Assembly: GCA_045652705.1 (NCBI GenBank)
Contig: JAZRUV010000039.1
Span: forward strand, 10,941 to 74,940
Direction of reading: 5' to 3'
Length of the DNA: 64,000 nucleotides
DNA from: UMGS1649 sp045652705
Lineage (GTDB): Bacteria; Bacillota; Clostridia; TANB77; CAG-465
In this document: piece by piece, positions 24,401-32,754 of the stretch
How the letters are laid out: each line of letters begins with the position of its first letter
How positions within the stretch are numbered: the first letter of the stretch is position 1
Position numbers and translations under genes: made by a program
The notes under the pieces: model-generated
Databases searched by the model: none
The model's input: only the letters and a program-made list of their open reading frames with translations
Told to the model about the DNA's origin: nothing

Positions 24401-24438
24401 ACAAGAACATTTTCCTAATGTCGGGAAAATGTTCTTGT
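24401..24438. terminator. Bidirectional terminator
   Basis: The stem ACAAGAACATTTTCC pairs with GGAAAATGTTCTTGT around a short loop, with T-runs on both strands. Shared by the DUF3800 unit and the minus-strand HD-GYP gene. Confidence 0.9.
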
Positions 24439-24462
24439 TTAGTATTATCAACATTTATCACA

Positions 24463-25473
24463 TTATTGTTTCTTTGACATAACTGTATTTATAGTATCTG
24501 GATTTGTTCGAACAAATTCTATAAATATTTCTGCAAGATCTTTATCTAGTTGAGCATCTTTAACTCTATCTATTTCTAACAAAGCATCTTCTATAGTCAT
24601 TTGTTCTCTATAAACTCTTCTTGAAGTAATAGCATCAAATGTATCACATATTGAAAGAATACGAGCGAGTTTTGGAATTTGTTCTCCTTTAAGACCATCT
24701 GGATAGCCTCTGCCATCGATTCTTTCATGATGGTGTCTTACTGCTGGTATAGCATCTTTGAAAGATTCAGAACCTGCTAGAATGTTTACAGAGATTATTG
24801 GGTGTAATTTAATTTTAGTATATTCTTCATCAGTAAGTTTTCCCTCTTTTAGAAGGACAGCATCAGATATACCAATTTTCCCAATATCGTGGAAGTCTGC
24901 AGCAAGTATTAAAGTTTTTAAATCCTCTTCATCAAGTTCTAGATGTGCTCCAAATAGTTTTGCATATTCCGCAACCCTATCACTATGTTCTTTGGTATAG
25001 TGGTCTCTAGCACCAACTGTGCTTTTTAGTGTGTTAGCTAGTTGTAAACCAAAGTTTTGTATTGTGTGGTTCATTTGTTTTATTTCATTTATTTGGTCTA
25101 TATATTTGTATCCGCTCTCTATAAGAAGAATAAGGTCATCAAAACGTGCTCCTTTTTCGAAGAATGCTTGTATATCCAAAGAACGCATTATATCTATAGA
25201 AGGAGCAAGGTCTTTGTGAGCAGACATAAGTATAATATATATTTCTTTATCAAAGTCACGAACAAGTTTAACTATTTCATCGCCTCTAGTTGAAGTCATT
25301 AAGTAGTTAACTATTAAAATGTCATGTTTATTTGTTCTTAGCTCTTGTATTGCGGCAAGTGGTTCTGTAAATGTAGATAGTTTTATGTTGTAGCTGTCTA
25401 AAACTATAGATAAAGCCTGTGTTAAACCTATATCGTCGTCTATAATCATTACATTGTTTTTGTTACTATGCAC
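24463..25473 (-). CDS. HD-GYP protein with degenerate receiver domain
   Basis: 336 residues from GTG 25473, preceded by GAGGTG at 6 nt. Residues about 9-120 form a CheY-like receiver (V-M-I-I-D-D-D at the start, E-K near the end), but the phospho-acceptor position reads I-V-N-Y, Asn in place of Asp, and the following Pro is missing. The C-terminal HD-GYP domain is intact: D-F-H-D-I-G-K-I-G and H-H-H-E-R-I-D-G-R-G-Y-P-D-G-L. HD-GYP enzymes hydrolyse cyclic di-GMP or related dinucleotides. Activity is expected, but phosphorylation control is not. Monocistronic. Confidence 0.92.
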   Translation of the reverse strand: MHSNKNNVMIIDDDIGLTQALSIVLDSYNIKLSTFTEPLAAIQELRTNKHDILIVNYLMTSTRGDEIVKLVRDFDKEIYIILMSAHKDLAPSIDIMRSLDIQAFFEKGARFDDLILLIESGYKYIDQINEIKQMNHTIQNFGLQLANTLKSTVGARDHYTKEHSDRVAEYAKLFGAHLELDEEDLKTLILAADFHDIGKIGISDAVLLKEGKLTDEEYTKIKLHPIISVNILAGSESFKDAIPAVRHHHERIDGRGYPDGLKGEQIPKLARILSICDTFDAITSRRVYREQMTIEDALLEIDRVKDAQLDKDLAEIFIEFVRTNPDTINTVMSKKQ

Positions 25474-25532
25474 GAATATCACCTCTAATATAACAAGTAT
25501 ATCAAAAACAGAAGGTATTTACAATAGAAAAT

Positions 25533-25718
25533 TTACAGAATTCTAAATGTTCCGAGTGTTACTGTGAAATCGTTTGGAAAAACTGTTATGGATTCTATTT
25601 TAAGTCTACCGGTAAGAATAAGCAAAATTACCAACAGCTTGTTTATATCTAGGTTATCACAATTTATACCACAATTATTTAAAAAGGATGAATCAAAATT
25701 GCCTAAAAAATTATCCAT
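25533..25718 (-). CDS. Small hypothetical protein
   Basis: 61 residues from ATG 25718, preceded by AGGTGG at 5 nt. Hydrophobic middle (L-L-V-I-L-L-I-L-T-G) and an N-terminal N/D/C-rich stretch with two Cys; too short for a clear family. Lies just upstream of the HD-GYP gene in the same direction, 59 bp away, so it may be co-transcribed with it. Supported mainly by the good SD. Confidence 0.5.
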   Translation of the reverse strand: MDNFLGNFDSSFLNNCGINCDNLDINKLLVILLILTGRLKIESITVFPNDFTVTLGTFRIL

Positions 25719-25749
25719 CAAAACCACCTATTAAAATATACTCAATCAC

Positions 25750-25777
25750 TTGAGTTTTTATGTGTTACGTTGTATAA
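25750..25777 (+). promoter_or_regulatory. Promoter for the 25903 gene
   Basis: TTGAGT (25750-25755), 16-bp spacer, TATAAT (25772-25777). The -35 lies in a small ACTCAA/TTGAGT hairpin. A second hairpin CAGTTATTC/GAATAACTG sits in the leader at about 25800-25826. Confidence 0.6.
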
Positions 25778-25902
25778 TATGGGTGTCATTAGAAGAAATC
25801 AGTTATTCGAAAAAATTGAATAACTGAAATAATAAATAAAGACATAGGGTAAAAGCAACTACACAAGGAATTTGAGGAGTTGGAATAAATTCGGAGGGAA
25901 CG

Positions 25903-26571
25903 ATGGATAAGAAAAAGATATTTTGGGTATTAATGACATTAGTGATTTCGGTGTTGCTACTAATTGTGGTAATAAATCTAGTATTCAAAAAAGATACAGT
26001 AAACGAAGGAAAATTTAGAGTAAGTGATGTTATATTAACAAGTTCAGCAGAGCTTACAAACAAAACAGAAAAAAATGGAGTATGGAGTATAGATTTATCT
26101 CAAAGAAATAAACTTAGTATGCTTGTTACAGCAGCAACAGGTGTGGAGATTAATAGAGTATATTTAAGCGATGTAACTTCAAATGAAGGTAAGGTTATAT
26201 TTTCACAATTAGACAATGAAGGTAAACTTGCATTAGATAGTAAAGGGCAAGAACTTGCAGTAGAATATAAATTAGATGAAAATAATCAAATGCTATTAGA
26301 ATTTGTAGCGCTTAATGAAAACGTTCTTAAAGATTGGATTGTACCAGAAGATACAAAGCAAATTGTGTATGATGGTAGAATGCTTAGCACAGCTGGTATA
26401 AAGTTACAAGACATACAATTTAAATTGAAGTTTAAATTAAACATTGTTGAAAGTACTGGAAAAACAAATACTATGAAAGTAGAATTATTACTACCAAATG
26501 AAGAGCTTGTAATTAACGGAGCAGATGTAAGAAGGCTATCTCTTTCAGACTTTAAATTTAAAGTAAATTAG
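25903..26571 (+). CDS. Membrane-anchored extracellular protein, unknown
   Basis: 222 residues. N-terminal K-K-K, then one membrane helix (about 7-28) without a lipobox Cys, so probably a single-pass anchor with an outside C-terminal domain. That domain is beta-rich with repeated V-x-L strands and no catalytic motif; it resembles small cell-surface or sortase-less accessory proteins. I do not recognise a family. SD CGGAGG. It precedes the SRP RNA but has no operon link to it. Confidence 0.75.
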   Translation: MDKKKIFWVLMTLVISVLLLIVVINLVFKKDTVNEGKFRVSDVILTSSAELTNKTEKNGVWSIDLSQRNKLSMLVTAATGVEINRVYLSDVTSNEGKVIFSQLDNEGKLALDSKGQELAVEYKLDENNQMLLEFVALNENVLKDWIVPEDTKQIVYDGRMLSTAGIKLQDIQFKLKFKLNIVESTGKTNTMKVELLLPNEELVINGADVRRLSLSDFKFKVN

Positions 26572-26594
26572 AAATAGAAAAATATAAAGTACAC

Positions 26595-26623
26595 TTGAAA
26601 AATACAAGACTATATTGTATAAT
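26595..26623 (+). promoter_or_regulatory. Promoter of the SRP RNA
   Basis: TTGAAA (26595-26600), 17-bp spacer, TATAAT (26618-26623), placing the start close to the RNA 5' end. Confidence 0.8.
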
Positions 26624-26627
26624 TACT

Positions 26628-26722
26628 AAAGTCGCTTTGGCAATAGCGAGTTTGTGAACCTTGTCAGGTCCGGAAGGAAGCAGCAATAAGCAAATGATGC
26701 TATGTGCCGTGGGCGACCTTTT
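26628..26722 (+). ncRNA. ffs: Small signal recognition particle RNA (4.5S type)
   Basis: The conserved helix-8 core is present: GAACCTTGTCAGGTCCGG, then AAGGAAGCAGC, containing the asymmetric and symmetric loops that bind Ffh. The ends GTCGC and GCGAC close the hairpin, and a T-run follows. This is the short form of about 95 nt, without the Alu domain seen in Bacillus and classical Clostridium. dnaX follows at 50 bp, a common arrangement in Firmicutes. Confidence 0.95.
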
Positions 26723-26771
26723 TGTATATATAGCATTTGTAGTAAGATTATTAAATATAAGGGGTTAAAAT

Positions 26772-28373
26772 ATGTCATACGTAGCGTTATATAGAAAATA
26801 TAGGCCACAAAATTTTAGTGATATGACTGGTCAAGAACATATAACTAAAATTTTAAAAAACCAAATAGTATCTTCTAAAATATCTCATGCATATATTTTT
26901 AGCGGAATTAGAGGAACAGGTAAAACTACAGCGGCTAAAGTTTTTGCAAGAGCGGTTAACTGTCTAAATAATCAAGATGGAGAGCCTTGTAACGAATGTG
27001 AAGCATGCCGTAGCATATTAGAAGGAAATACAACAGATGTAGTTGAAATGGATGCTGCATCTAATAATTCAGTAGAAAACATACGTAGCATACGTCAAGA
27101 AGTGGCATATTCTACAACTGGCTTGAAGTACAAAGTGTACATCATAGACGAGGCACATATGCTTTCAACTAGTGCATTTAACGCATTGCTTAAAACTTTA
27201 GAAGAACCACCAGAGAATGTTATATTTATTCTAGCAACAACAGAAGAGCATAAGATTTTACCTACAATTCTATCTCGTTGTATAAGATTTGAATTTAAAA
27301 AGATAGGTAAGGCTGGTATAGTTCAAAGACTACAACACGTTCTTAAAGATTATGATGTTCATTACGATATGGAAGCATTAGAGCATATAGCTGAACTTGC
27401 TGACGGTGGAATGAGAGATGCTTTAAGTATTCTAGAAAGATGTATAACTTCTGGCGAAGGTGAAATAACAGAACAAAAAATAGAAGAAATAATTGGAACA
27501 GTTCCAAAGAAACTTATACAAGATATAGTTATAAGCGTTCTTGAATACAATATTACCAAAGTAGATGAACTAGTAAATACAATACTTTCATCAGGTAAAG
27601 ATTTGAGAAATATATCTGCAAGTATAACACAAGAATTTTTAAAAGTATTAATTGCAGTGTCTTGTGGGGATAATGTGGATATGTCAGAAGAATTAAAACA
27701 AATTTGTGGAAATACAAGTGTAGTTAGAATACATGAAATTATTAAACACATGTCAAAACTTGATGATGATTTAAGACAATCTAACAATGTAGCAATGTTG
27801 TTTAAAGCAAAACTATTAGAACTTTCAACAAAGGTTGTAGGATTAGATGAAAGTGAACTTCTAGCAAAAATAAAAGAGCTTGAAATGAAAATAGAAAAGC
27901 TTGAAATGACAGGTATTAAAGTTCAAGTAGAATCTAAACCAAAGGTGCAAAAACAAGAGAAACAAGCAGTTGTTGAGAAAGAAGAAGTGCCAGTTGAAAC
28001 AGTTCAAGTAGCAACTGAATCTAAAGAAGCAAAGGTGGCCGAAGTAAAACTTGGTAGAAAAAAAGTTAAAGAGTTAGATAAGATAATGAAAAAAGCAGTA
28101 GATTCAGATAACTTAAAACTTTATTCAGCACTTGCAGGAGCTCAGGCTTTTGAAGAAGAAGAAACAATTGTATTTGCTACGGCAAACGCATTTGCTTATG
28201 GAGTGTTAAATAAAGATAATACTCGTGAAGATTTAAGAAAAATAGTTAACGAAGAAATGAATAATGATTTTGGCGTCAGAATTGAATATATTAAAGAAAC
28301 TAAAAAAGATGATGCTTGTGGTTTTGAAAATATGATGAAAGATTCAGGTGTCCCTTTTGAAGTTGTAGATTAA
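26772..28373 (+). CDS. dnaX: DNA polymerase III subunit gamma/tau
   Basis: 533 residues. The clamp-loader ATPase has Walker A G-I-R-G-T-G-K-T-T (45-53), the four-Cys zinc module beginning C-L-N and ending C-N-E-C-E-A-C (about 64-83), Walker B Y-I-I-D-E-A-H (about 122-128) and sensor L-A-T-T-E. Residues about 375-420 are a Lys/Glu/Val-rich linker leading to a C-terminal tau-like domain. Loads the sliding clamp at the replication fork. Start follows AGGGG. First of a compact set dnaX-ybaB-recR-murL-murD. Confidence 0.97.
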   Translation: MSYVALYRKYRPQNFSDMTGQEHITKILKNQIVSSKISHAYIFSGIRGTGKTTAAKVFARAVNCLNNQDGEPCNECEACRSILEGNTTDVVEMDAASNNSVENIRSIRQEVAYSTTGLKYKVYIIDEAHMLSTSAFNALLKTLEEPPENVIFILATTEEHKILPTILSRCIRFEFKKIGKAGIVQRLQHVLKDYDVHYDMEALEHIAELADGGMRDALSILERCITSGEGEITEQKIEEIIGTVPKKLIQDIVISVLEYNITKVDELVNTILSSGKDLRNISASITQEFLKVLIAVSCGDNVDMSEELKQICGNTSVVRIHEIIKHMSKLDDDLRQSNNVAMLFKAKLLELSTKVVGLDESELLAKIKELEMKIEKLEMTGIKVQVESKPKVQKQEKQAVVEKEEVPVETVQVATESKEAKVAEVKLGRKKVKELDKIMKKAVDSDNLKLYSALAGAQAFEEEETIVFATANAFAYGVLNKDNTREDLRKIVNEEMNNDFGVRIEYIKETKKDDACGFENMMKDSGVPFEVVD

Positions 28374-28408
28374 TTTAGTAATTAAAAGTATATTAGGAGG
28401 AATTTAAA

Positions 28409-28738
28409 ATGGCTAAATTTGGAGGATTCCCAGGCGGAATGGGGAATATGCAAAACTTAATGAGACAGGCACAAAAAATGCAAGCAGAAATGCAAAAGAA
28501 ACAAGAGGAAGCAGCAAACACAGAGTTTGAAACTTCTGCTGGTGGCGGTGCCGTTGTAGTTAAAGCAACAGGTGCTAAAGAAATAAAAGAAATAATAATT
28601 AAAAAAGAAGTAGTAGACCCAGACGATGTAGAAATGTTACAAGACCTTGTTCTTACTGCTGTAAATGAAGCATTAAGAAAAGCAGACGATATGATGCAAG
28701 AAGGACTTGGAGGCTTAAATATTCCGGGGTTGATGTAG
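28409..28738 (+). CDS. ybaB: YbaB/EbfC nucleoid-associated protein
   Basis: 109 residues, full length for the family. M-x-x-L-M-R-Q-A-Q-K-M-Q-A-E-M-Q-K at the N-terminus, the central G-G-G-A-V-V-V-K-A-T-G strand and D-D-V-E-M-L-Q-D-L helix are diagnostic. Dimeric DNA-binding protein almost always between dnaX and recR, as here. SD AGGAGG. A G/M-rich N-terminal lead-in (F-G-G-F-P-G-G-M-G-N-M) is typical of Firmicutes. Confidence 0.96.
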   Translation: MAKFGGFPGGMGNMQNLMRQAQKMQAEMQKKQEEAANTEFETSAGGGAVVVKATGAKEIKEIIIKKEVVDPDDVEMLQDLVLTAVNEALRKADDMMQEGLGGLNIPGLM

Positions 28739-28745
28739 GTAGGTT

Positions 28746-29342
28746 ATGTATTCAGAATCAGTAAAAAAATTAATAGGAGAATTTGAAAAGTTGCCAGGTA
28801 TAGGGCATAAGACAGCTGTGCGTTTGGCATTTTATATATTAGAATCAGATACAGAAGTAGCTCGCACAATGTCTGAAGCTTTGCTTGAAGCAAAACAAAA
28901 AGTAAGATTTTGTTCTACTTGTTACAATTTATCAGAAGCAGACAAATGTGAGATTTGTAGTAATTCTAAAAGAGATAATAGCGTTATTTGCGTAGTGGAA
29001 AATGTAAAAGACGTTGTTGCTATGGAAAAAACACACGAGTACAAAGGGTTATACCATGTGCTTCATGGGGCAATTTCTCCTATGAACAATATATCTGCAC
29101 AAGATATAAAAATTAAAGAACTAGTATCTAGACTTTCAGATGAAAATGTGAAAGAAGTAATTCTTGCAACAAACCCAACAATAGAAGGGGAAGCAACAGC
29201 AATGTATATATCTAGAATTATTAAAACAATACCAGGTATTAAGGTGTCAAGAATAGCGCACGGGATACCAGTAGGTGGAGATTTAGAATATACAGATGAA
29301 ATTACTTTAATCAAGGCTATGGAAAATAGAAGGGAAATGTAA
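28746..29342 (+). CDS. recR: Recombination protein RecR
   Basis: 198 residues. Helix-hairpin-helix L-P-G-I-G-H-K-T-A (about 15-23), Cys4 zinc finger (C-S-T-C, then C-E-I-C; about 57-72), and Toprim domain with V-V-E-N-V-K-D (about 81) are all present. Works with RecO/RecF to load RecA at gaps. Starts 8 bp after ybaB, and murL begins 2 bp after its stop, so it is co-translated in the cluster. Confidence 0.97.
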   Translation: MYSESVKKLIGEFEKLPGIGHKTAVRLAFYILESDTEVARTMSEALLEAKQKVRFCSTCYNLSEADKCEICSNSKRDNSVICVVENVKDVVAMEKTHEYKGLYHVLHGAISPMNNISAQDIKIKELVSRLSDENVKEVILATNPTIEGEATAMYISRIIKTIPGIKVSRIAHGIPVGGDLEYTDEITLIKAMENRREM

Positions 29343-29343
29343 T

Positions 29344-30702
29344 ATGGATAAATTTAATGAATTAAGAGAAAAATATCCAATATTTGAATACAATTCTTAT
29401 GATATTGTTGAAACAGAAAATAGATTCGAAGTATCATTTAGCTTTGTTGTGCCAGGTTTAACAGAGTTTAGACCAACTTGGAGTTTTCCTAAGCCTCAAG
29501 GCAGAGTATTAGATGAAAGTTTAAGAAAAGTTTTTGAAAATACAATATTTAATCTTGGTATGGTTGAGATTGTATCTTATCTTAAAGCAACGTGTTCACC
29601 TACACTTGTTGTAAAATGTGGAAACTTAAATGATGAGCAAATAGCTTGGTATAAAAAACTGTATATAAACGGTTTGGGAGAATTTTTCTACAGAAATAAC
29701 ATTGTAGAGGCAATGAACATAGACACGTTTCTAGATATTAAAGTAGAAAATACAGAAAGCCAAAAAGTAGAATTAACAGAGGAACTTACAGGAAATCTTG
29801 TACCAGTTGGTGGTGGTAAGGACTCATCTTTATCTTTAGAAGTATTAAAGAATATGGATAATATGTGTTATATAGTAAATCCAAGAGGAGCATCTAGAGA
29901 TTCTGCTGTCGTTGGTGGATATGATGGTAAGATTTATGCTCCAAAGAGAACACTAGATACAAGATTATTAGAGTTAAATAAACAAGGTTTTTTAAATGGG
30001 CATACACCATTTTCTGCAATACTTGCGTTTTCTTCTTATGCATCAGCTATAATACTTGGCAGAAAACATATAGTATTATCTAACGAGGCAAGTGCAAATG
30101 AGGCAAATGTTAGTGGTACAAATATAAACCACCAATATTCTAAGAGTATAGAGTTTGAAAATGACTTTAGAGAATTTCTTACTAAACACATTTGTGAAAA
30201 TGGACCAAATTATTTTAGTTTACTTAGACCTTTAAGTGAATGGCAAATAGTTAGAGCATTTGTTAAAACGGATAAATACTATGAAGTATTTAAAAGCTGT
30301 AATGTGGGCTCTAAACAAGACATTTGGTGTGAAAATTGTCCTAAGTGCCTATATGTATATATTATGGTTAAAGCATTTTTAAGTGATGAAGATATGGAGA
30401 GAATATTTAAAACTGATATGTTAGACAATGAAGAGCTAAGAACTATATTTAACGGACTTGTTTATCCAGATTACGACAAACCATTTGAATGTGTTGGGAC
30501 TAAGGACGAAATAAACTTAAGCCTTAATATGATAATAGAAAAATATAATAAACACGGTAAAGAATTACCAGCGTTATTAAGAGACTTTAAGCCAAACATT
30601 TCAAATTTAGAACAATCAATAGAAGAGGCAAAAGCAGATTGGAATGTCGACAACAACTTGCCAGAAGAGTTTGAAATGGCATTAAGAGAATATATTGAGT
30701 AG
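29344..30702 (+). CDS. murL: MurL: UDP-MurNAc-L-Ala-L-Glu epimerase
   Basis: 452 residues. MurL converts the terminal L-Glu of UDP-MurNAc-L-Ala-L-Glu to D-Glu with ATP. The call rests on the ATP-binding P-V-G-G-G-K-D-S (154-161), the central L-N-G-H-T-P-F-S-A block (217-225), V-L-S-N-E-A-S-A-N-E-A-N (244-255), I-N-H-Q-Y-S-K-S-I-E-F-E (261-272), Y-F-S-L-L-R-P-L-S-E (290-299) and the Cys cluster C-x(9)-C-x2-C-x2-C (319-335). These are the marks of the family known from Xanthomonas. A MurD-type ligase follows at 11 bp, the same pairing. Unusual because most Firmicutes make D-Glu with glutamate racemase. Confidence 0.88.
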   Translation: MDKFNELREKYPIFEYNSYDIVETENRFEVSFSFVVPGLTEFRPTWSFPKPQGRVLDESLRKVFENTIFNLGMVEIVSYLKATCSPTLVVKCGNLNDEQIAWYKKLYINGLGEFFYRNNIVEAMNIDTFLDIKVENTESQKVELTEELTGNLVPVGGGKDSSLSLEVLKNMDNMCYIVNPRGASRDSAVVGGYDGKIYAPKRTLDTRLLELNKQGFLNGHTPFSAILAFSSYASAIILGRKHIVLSNEASANEANVSGTNINHQYSKSIEFENDFREFLTKHICENGPNYFSLLRPLSEWQIVRAFVKTDKYYEVFKSCNVGSKQDIWCENCPKCLYVYIMVKAFLSDEDMERIFKTDMLDNEELRTIFNGLVYPDYDKPFECVGTKDEINLSLNMIIEKYNKHGKELPALLRDFKPNISNLEQSIEEAKADWNVDNNLPEEFEMALREYIE

Positions 30703-30713
30703 GAGGAACTTTT

Positions 30714-32078
30714 GTGAAAGGAAAAATTAAACAAGAGTTGACAGGTAAACGTATACTAATTTTAGGTTTTGGCCGTGAGGGAAGAAGTACATATAGATTT
30801 ATAAAAAACAACAATATAGATTGCGAAATAGGTATTGCAGATATTAAAGATATAACCGATGAAGAAATTTTGCAAGATGGAGTTATTCTTCATACTGGCG
30901 AAAATTATCTAGAGGCAATGAAAGACTATGATGTTATAATGAAAACACCAGGACAGTCTTTTAAAGATGTAGATTTAACGGGATTGAGAGACAAAGTTAC
31001 ATCTCAAACAGAACTTTTCTTGAAATATGGTAAGGATAAAATAATTGGGATTACAGGAACCAAAGGAAAGAGTACAACTTCTTCATTAATATATGCAATG
31101 CTTAAAGAAAAATACAATACACTTCTGGTTGGAAACATAGGACTTCCTGCTTTTGAAGAAATGGAAACATATAATACAACAGATTACTATGTGTATGAAC
31201 TTTCGTCACATCAGTTGGAATTTGTAGATTGTAGCCCACATATTGCAGTACTTCTTAATATGTATGAAGACCACTTGGACCATTATAAAGGCTATGAGGA
31301 GTATAAAGAGGCAAAAAGAAATATTTATAAATACCAAGATGAAAATGATTATTACATATTTAATGAGGCTGAAAAAGAAGTATTAAATGGAAACAGAATA
31401 TTAAAGCAACATCATATTGGAGTCGGTAAAGAAGAAACAGACGAACAAGAATCTTGCTGTTATTTTGATGACAAAGTTCGTATAAATATTCACGGAGATA
31501 TAATGACAGTACGTGAGCCTAAAAACGAGAATATACGAGGTGCTCATAACTCATACAATATTGCAGTTGCTACAACTGTTGCAAAACTATTAGATGTAGA
31601 GGATGATAAAATAGCAAAAGCGATTGTAGAATTTAAACCATTAGCACATAGATTAGAAAATATAGGTGTATATAATGGTGTAACATACATAGATGACTCT
31701 ATTGCAACTATTCCGGAAGCTGTTATTTCGGCAGTACAAAGTATTCCAAATATAAACACTGTAATAATTGGTGGAATGGATAGAGGAATACATTATGCAT
31801 CTTTAATAGAGTTTTTATCTCAAGGTAAAGTAGAAAATGTAATCCTTATGTACGATAGTGGCAAGAAAATATATGAAGCGTTAAAGAAAACAGGTACAAA
31901 TTCTAATTATGTCCTTGCAGAAGATTTAGAGAAAGCAGTAGAACTTGCAACTCAAATTACTAAAAAAAGTACAATATGCTTAATGTCACCAGCAGCTGCA
32001 AGTTATGGAGTATTCAAAAACTTTGAAGAACGCGGGGATAAGTTTAAAGAATATGTAGAAAAATATACAAATAATTAA
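30714..32078 (+). CDS. murD: MurD2-type UDP-MurNAc-L-Ala L-glutamate ligase
   Basis: 454 residues from GTG 30714 (SD AGGAGG). Mur ligase with G-T-K-G-K-S-T (115-121), N-M-Y-E-D-H-L-D-H (ATP/Mg region) and the C-terminal S-P-A-A-A-S-Y-G-V-F-K-N-F-E-E-R-G, which matches MurD. In ordinary MurD the next landmark is D-S-K-(A/G)-T-N; here it is D-D-S-I-A-T-I-P (327-334), losing the Lys of the substrate-binding loop. With murL directly upstream this suggests the MurD2 type that adds L-Glu. Cytosolic peptidoglycan precursor synthesis. That it uses L-Glu is inferred, not shown. Confidence 0.85.
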   Translation: MKGKIKQELTGKRILILGFGREGRSTYRFIKNNNIDCEIGIADIKDITDEEILQDGVILHTGENYLEAMKDYDVIMKTPGQSFKDVDLTGLRDKVTSQTELFLKYGKDKIIGITGTKGKSTTSSLIYAMLKEKYNTLLVGNIGLPAFEEMETYNTTDYYVYELSSHQLEFVDCSPHIAVLLNMYEDHLDHYKGYEEYKEAKRNIYKYQDENDYYIFNEAEKEVLNGNRILKQHHIGVGKEETDEQESCCYFDDKVRINIHGDIMTVREPKNENIRGAHNSYNIAVATTVAKLLDVEDDKIAKAIVEFKPLAHRLENIGVYNGVTYIDDSIATIPEAVISAVQSIPNINTVIIGGMDRGIHYASLIEFLSQGKVENVILMYDSGKKIYEALKKTGTNSNYVLAEDLEKAVELATQITKKSTICLMSPAAASYGVFKNFEERGDKFKEYVEKYTNN

Positions 32079-32097
32079 GGAATATAAAGAATAAAAT

Positions 32098-32121
32098 AGC
32101 AGGAGAAATTAATCTCCTGCT
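32098..32121. terminator. Terminator between murD and the convergent small gene
   Basis: A perfect 9-bp stem AGCAGGAGA/TCTCCTGCT with a 6-nt loop. The minus-strand gene's last codons lie in its right arm. Confidence 0.85.
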
Positions 32122-32537
32122 AATAGTTTGTTCGCCATAGCGCTAAACATAGTTGCAACACTTGGATTTCTACTTCCACTTAAGCAAAAACAAATACCAC
32201 AAGTTTTGTGGGCGGCAGCAATATAATTGTCTGGGTTTTGAAAAAATTCAACAATAAATTTATTTCTTTCCTTCGTAATTGTCATATGGTTGGATATTTC
32301 AGGTAAGCTTGCTTCGCAAAGCCAATTAAATACATTATCTTTAAGTTGTGGTTCTTGACGTATTTTCATAAATCTAAAAATAGTTTGCAAGCCTTCATAA
32401 AGTTTTTCGTGCTCTTTTGTTATTACAAATTTGTTGTTCTCGTGGTAATTTAGCATTACCCAATAGTGGTCTGAGCCAAAGTAGCTAATTATGAATTTGT
32501 CTTGCCCCTGTTTTACGGTAAATTGTTTATTTCCCAT
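32109..32537 (-). CDS. Hypothetical protein (142 aa)
   Basis: Start ATG 32537 with AGGAGG-like GGAGGTTAT upstream. Mixed alpha/beta protein: a first half of beta strands (F-T-V-K-Q-G-Q-D-K-F-I-I-S-Y-F) and a closing Cys-x2-Cys-x-Cys patch (H-K-T-C-G-I-C-F-C) with a short C-terminal helix. No signal peptide or known motif. Convergent with murD and monocistronic. A dyad-rich region (32620-32655) lies between it and walR. Confidence 0.65.
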   Translation of the reverse strand: MGNKQFTVKQGQDKFIISYFGSDHYWVMLNYHENNKFVITKEHEKLYEGLQTIFRFMKIRQEPQLKDNVFNWLCEASLPEISNHMTITKERNKFIVEFFQNPDNYIAAAHKTCGICFCLSGSRNPSVATMFSAMANKLLAGD

Positions 32538-32619
32538 ATAATAACCTCCATAATAGTAATCTAATTAGAACTATATTTACATATTTTTGCTAGAAATATT
32601 ATAGCATAGATAGTGTAGA

Positions 32620-32655
32620 ATTACAATTCACACAATGTTATAACATAATTGTAAT
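32620..32655. promoter_or_regulatory. Nested inverted repeats in the intergenic region
   Basis: ATTACAATT (32620-32628) is matched by AATTGTAAT (32647-32655), and a perfect palindrome TGTTATAACA (32636-32645) lies between. Possible operator for one of the divergent genes; no regulator identified. Confidence 0.45.
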
Positions 32656-32704
32656 ATGATTAAAAATAAATGACAGTAAAATGACACAATTTTAACAAAA
32701 ACAC

Positions 32705-32732
32705 TTGTCAAAAGATATTTTTGTGATAAAAT
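32705..32732 (+). promoter_or_regulatory. walRK promoter
   Basis: TTGTCA (32705-32710), 16-bp spacer, TAAAAT (32727-32732), with an upstream TGTGA. AT-rich, Pho/Wal-type direct repeats may lie nearby but I cannot identify one clearly. Confidence 0.65.
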
Positions 32733-32754
32733 AATCTCGTAAAGAGGTGTCGAT

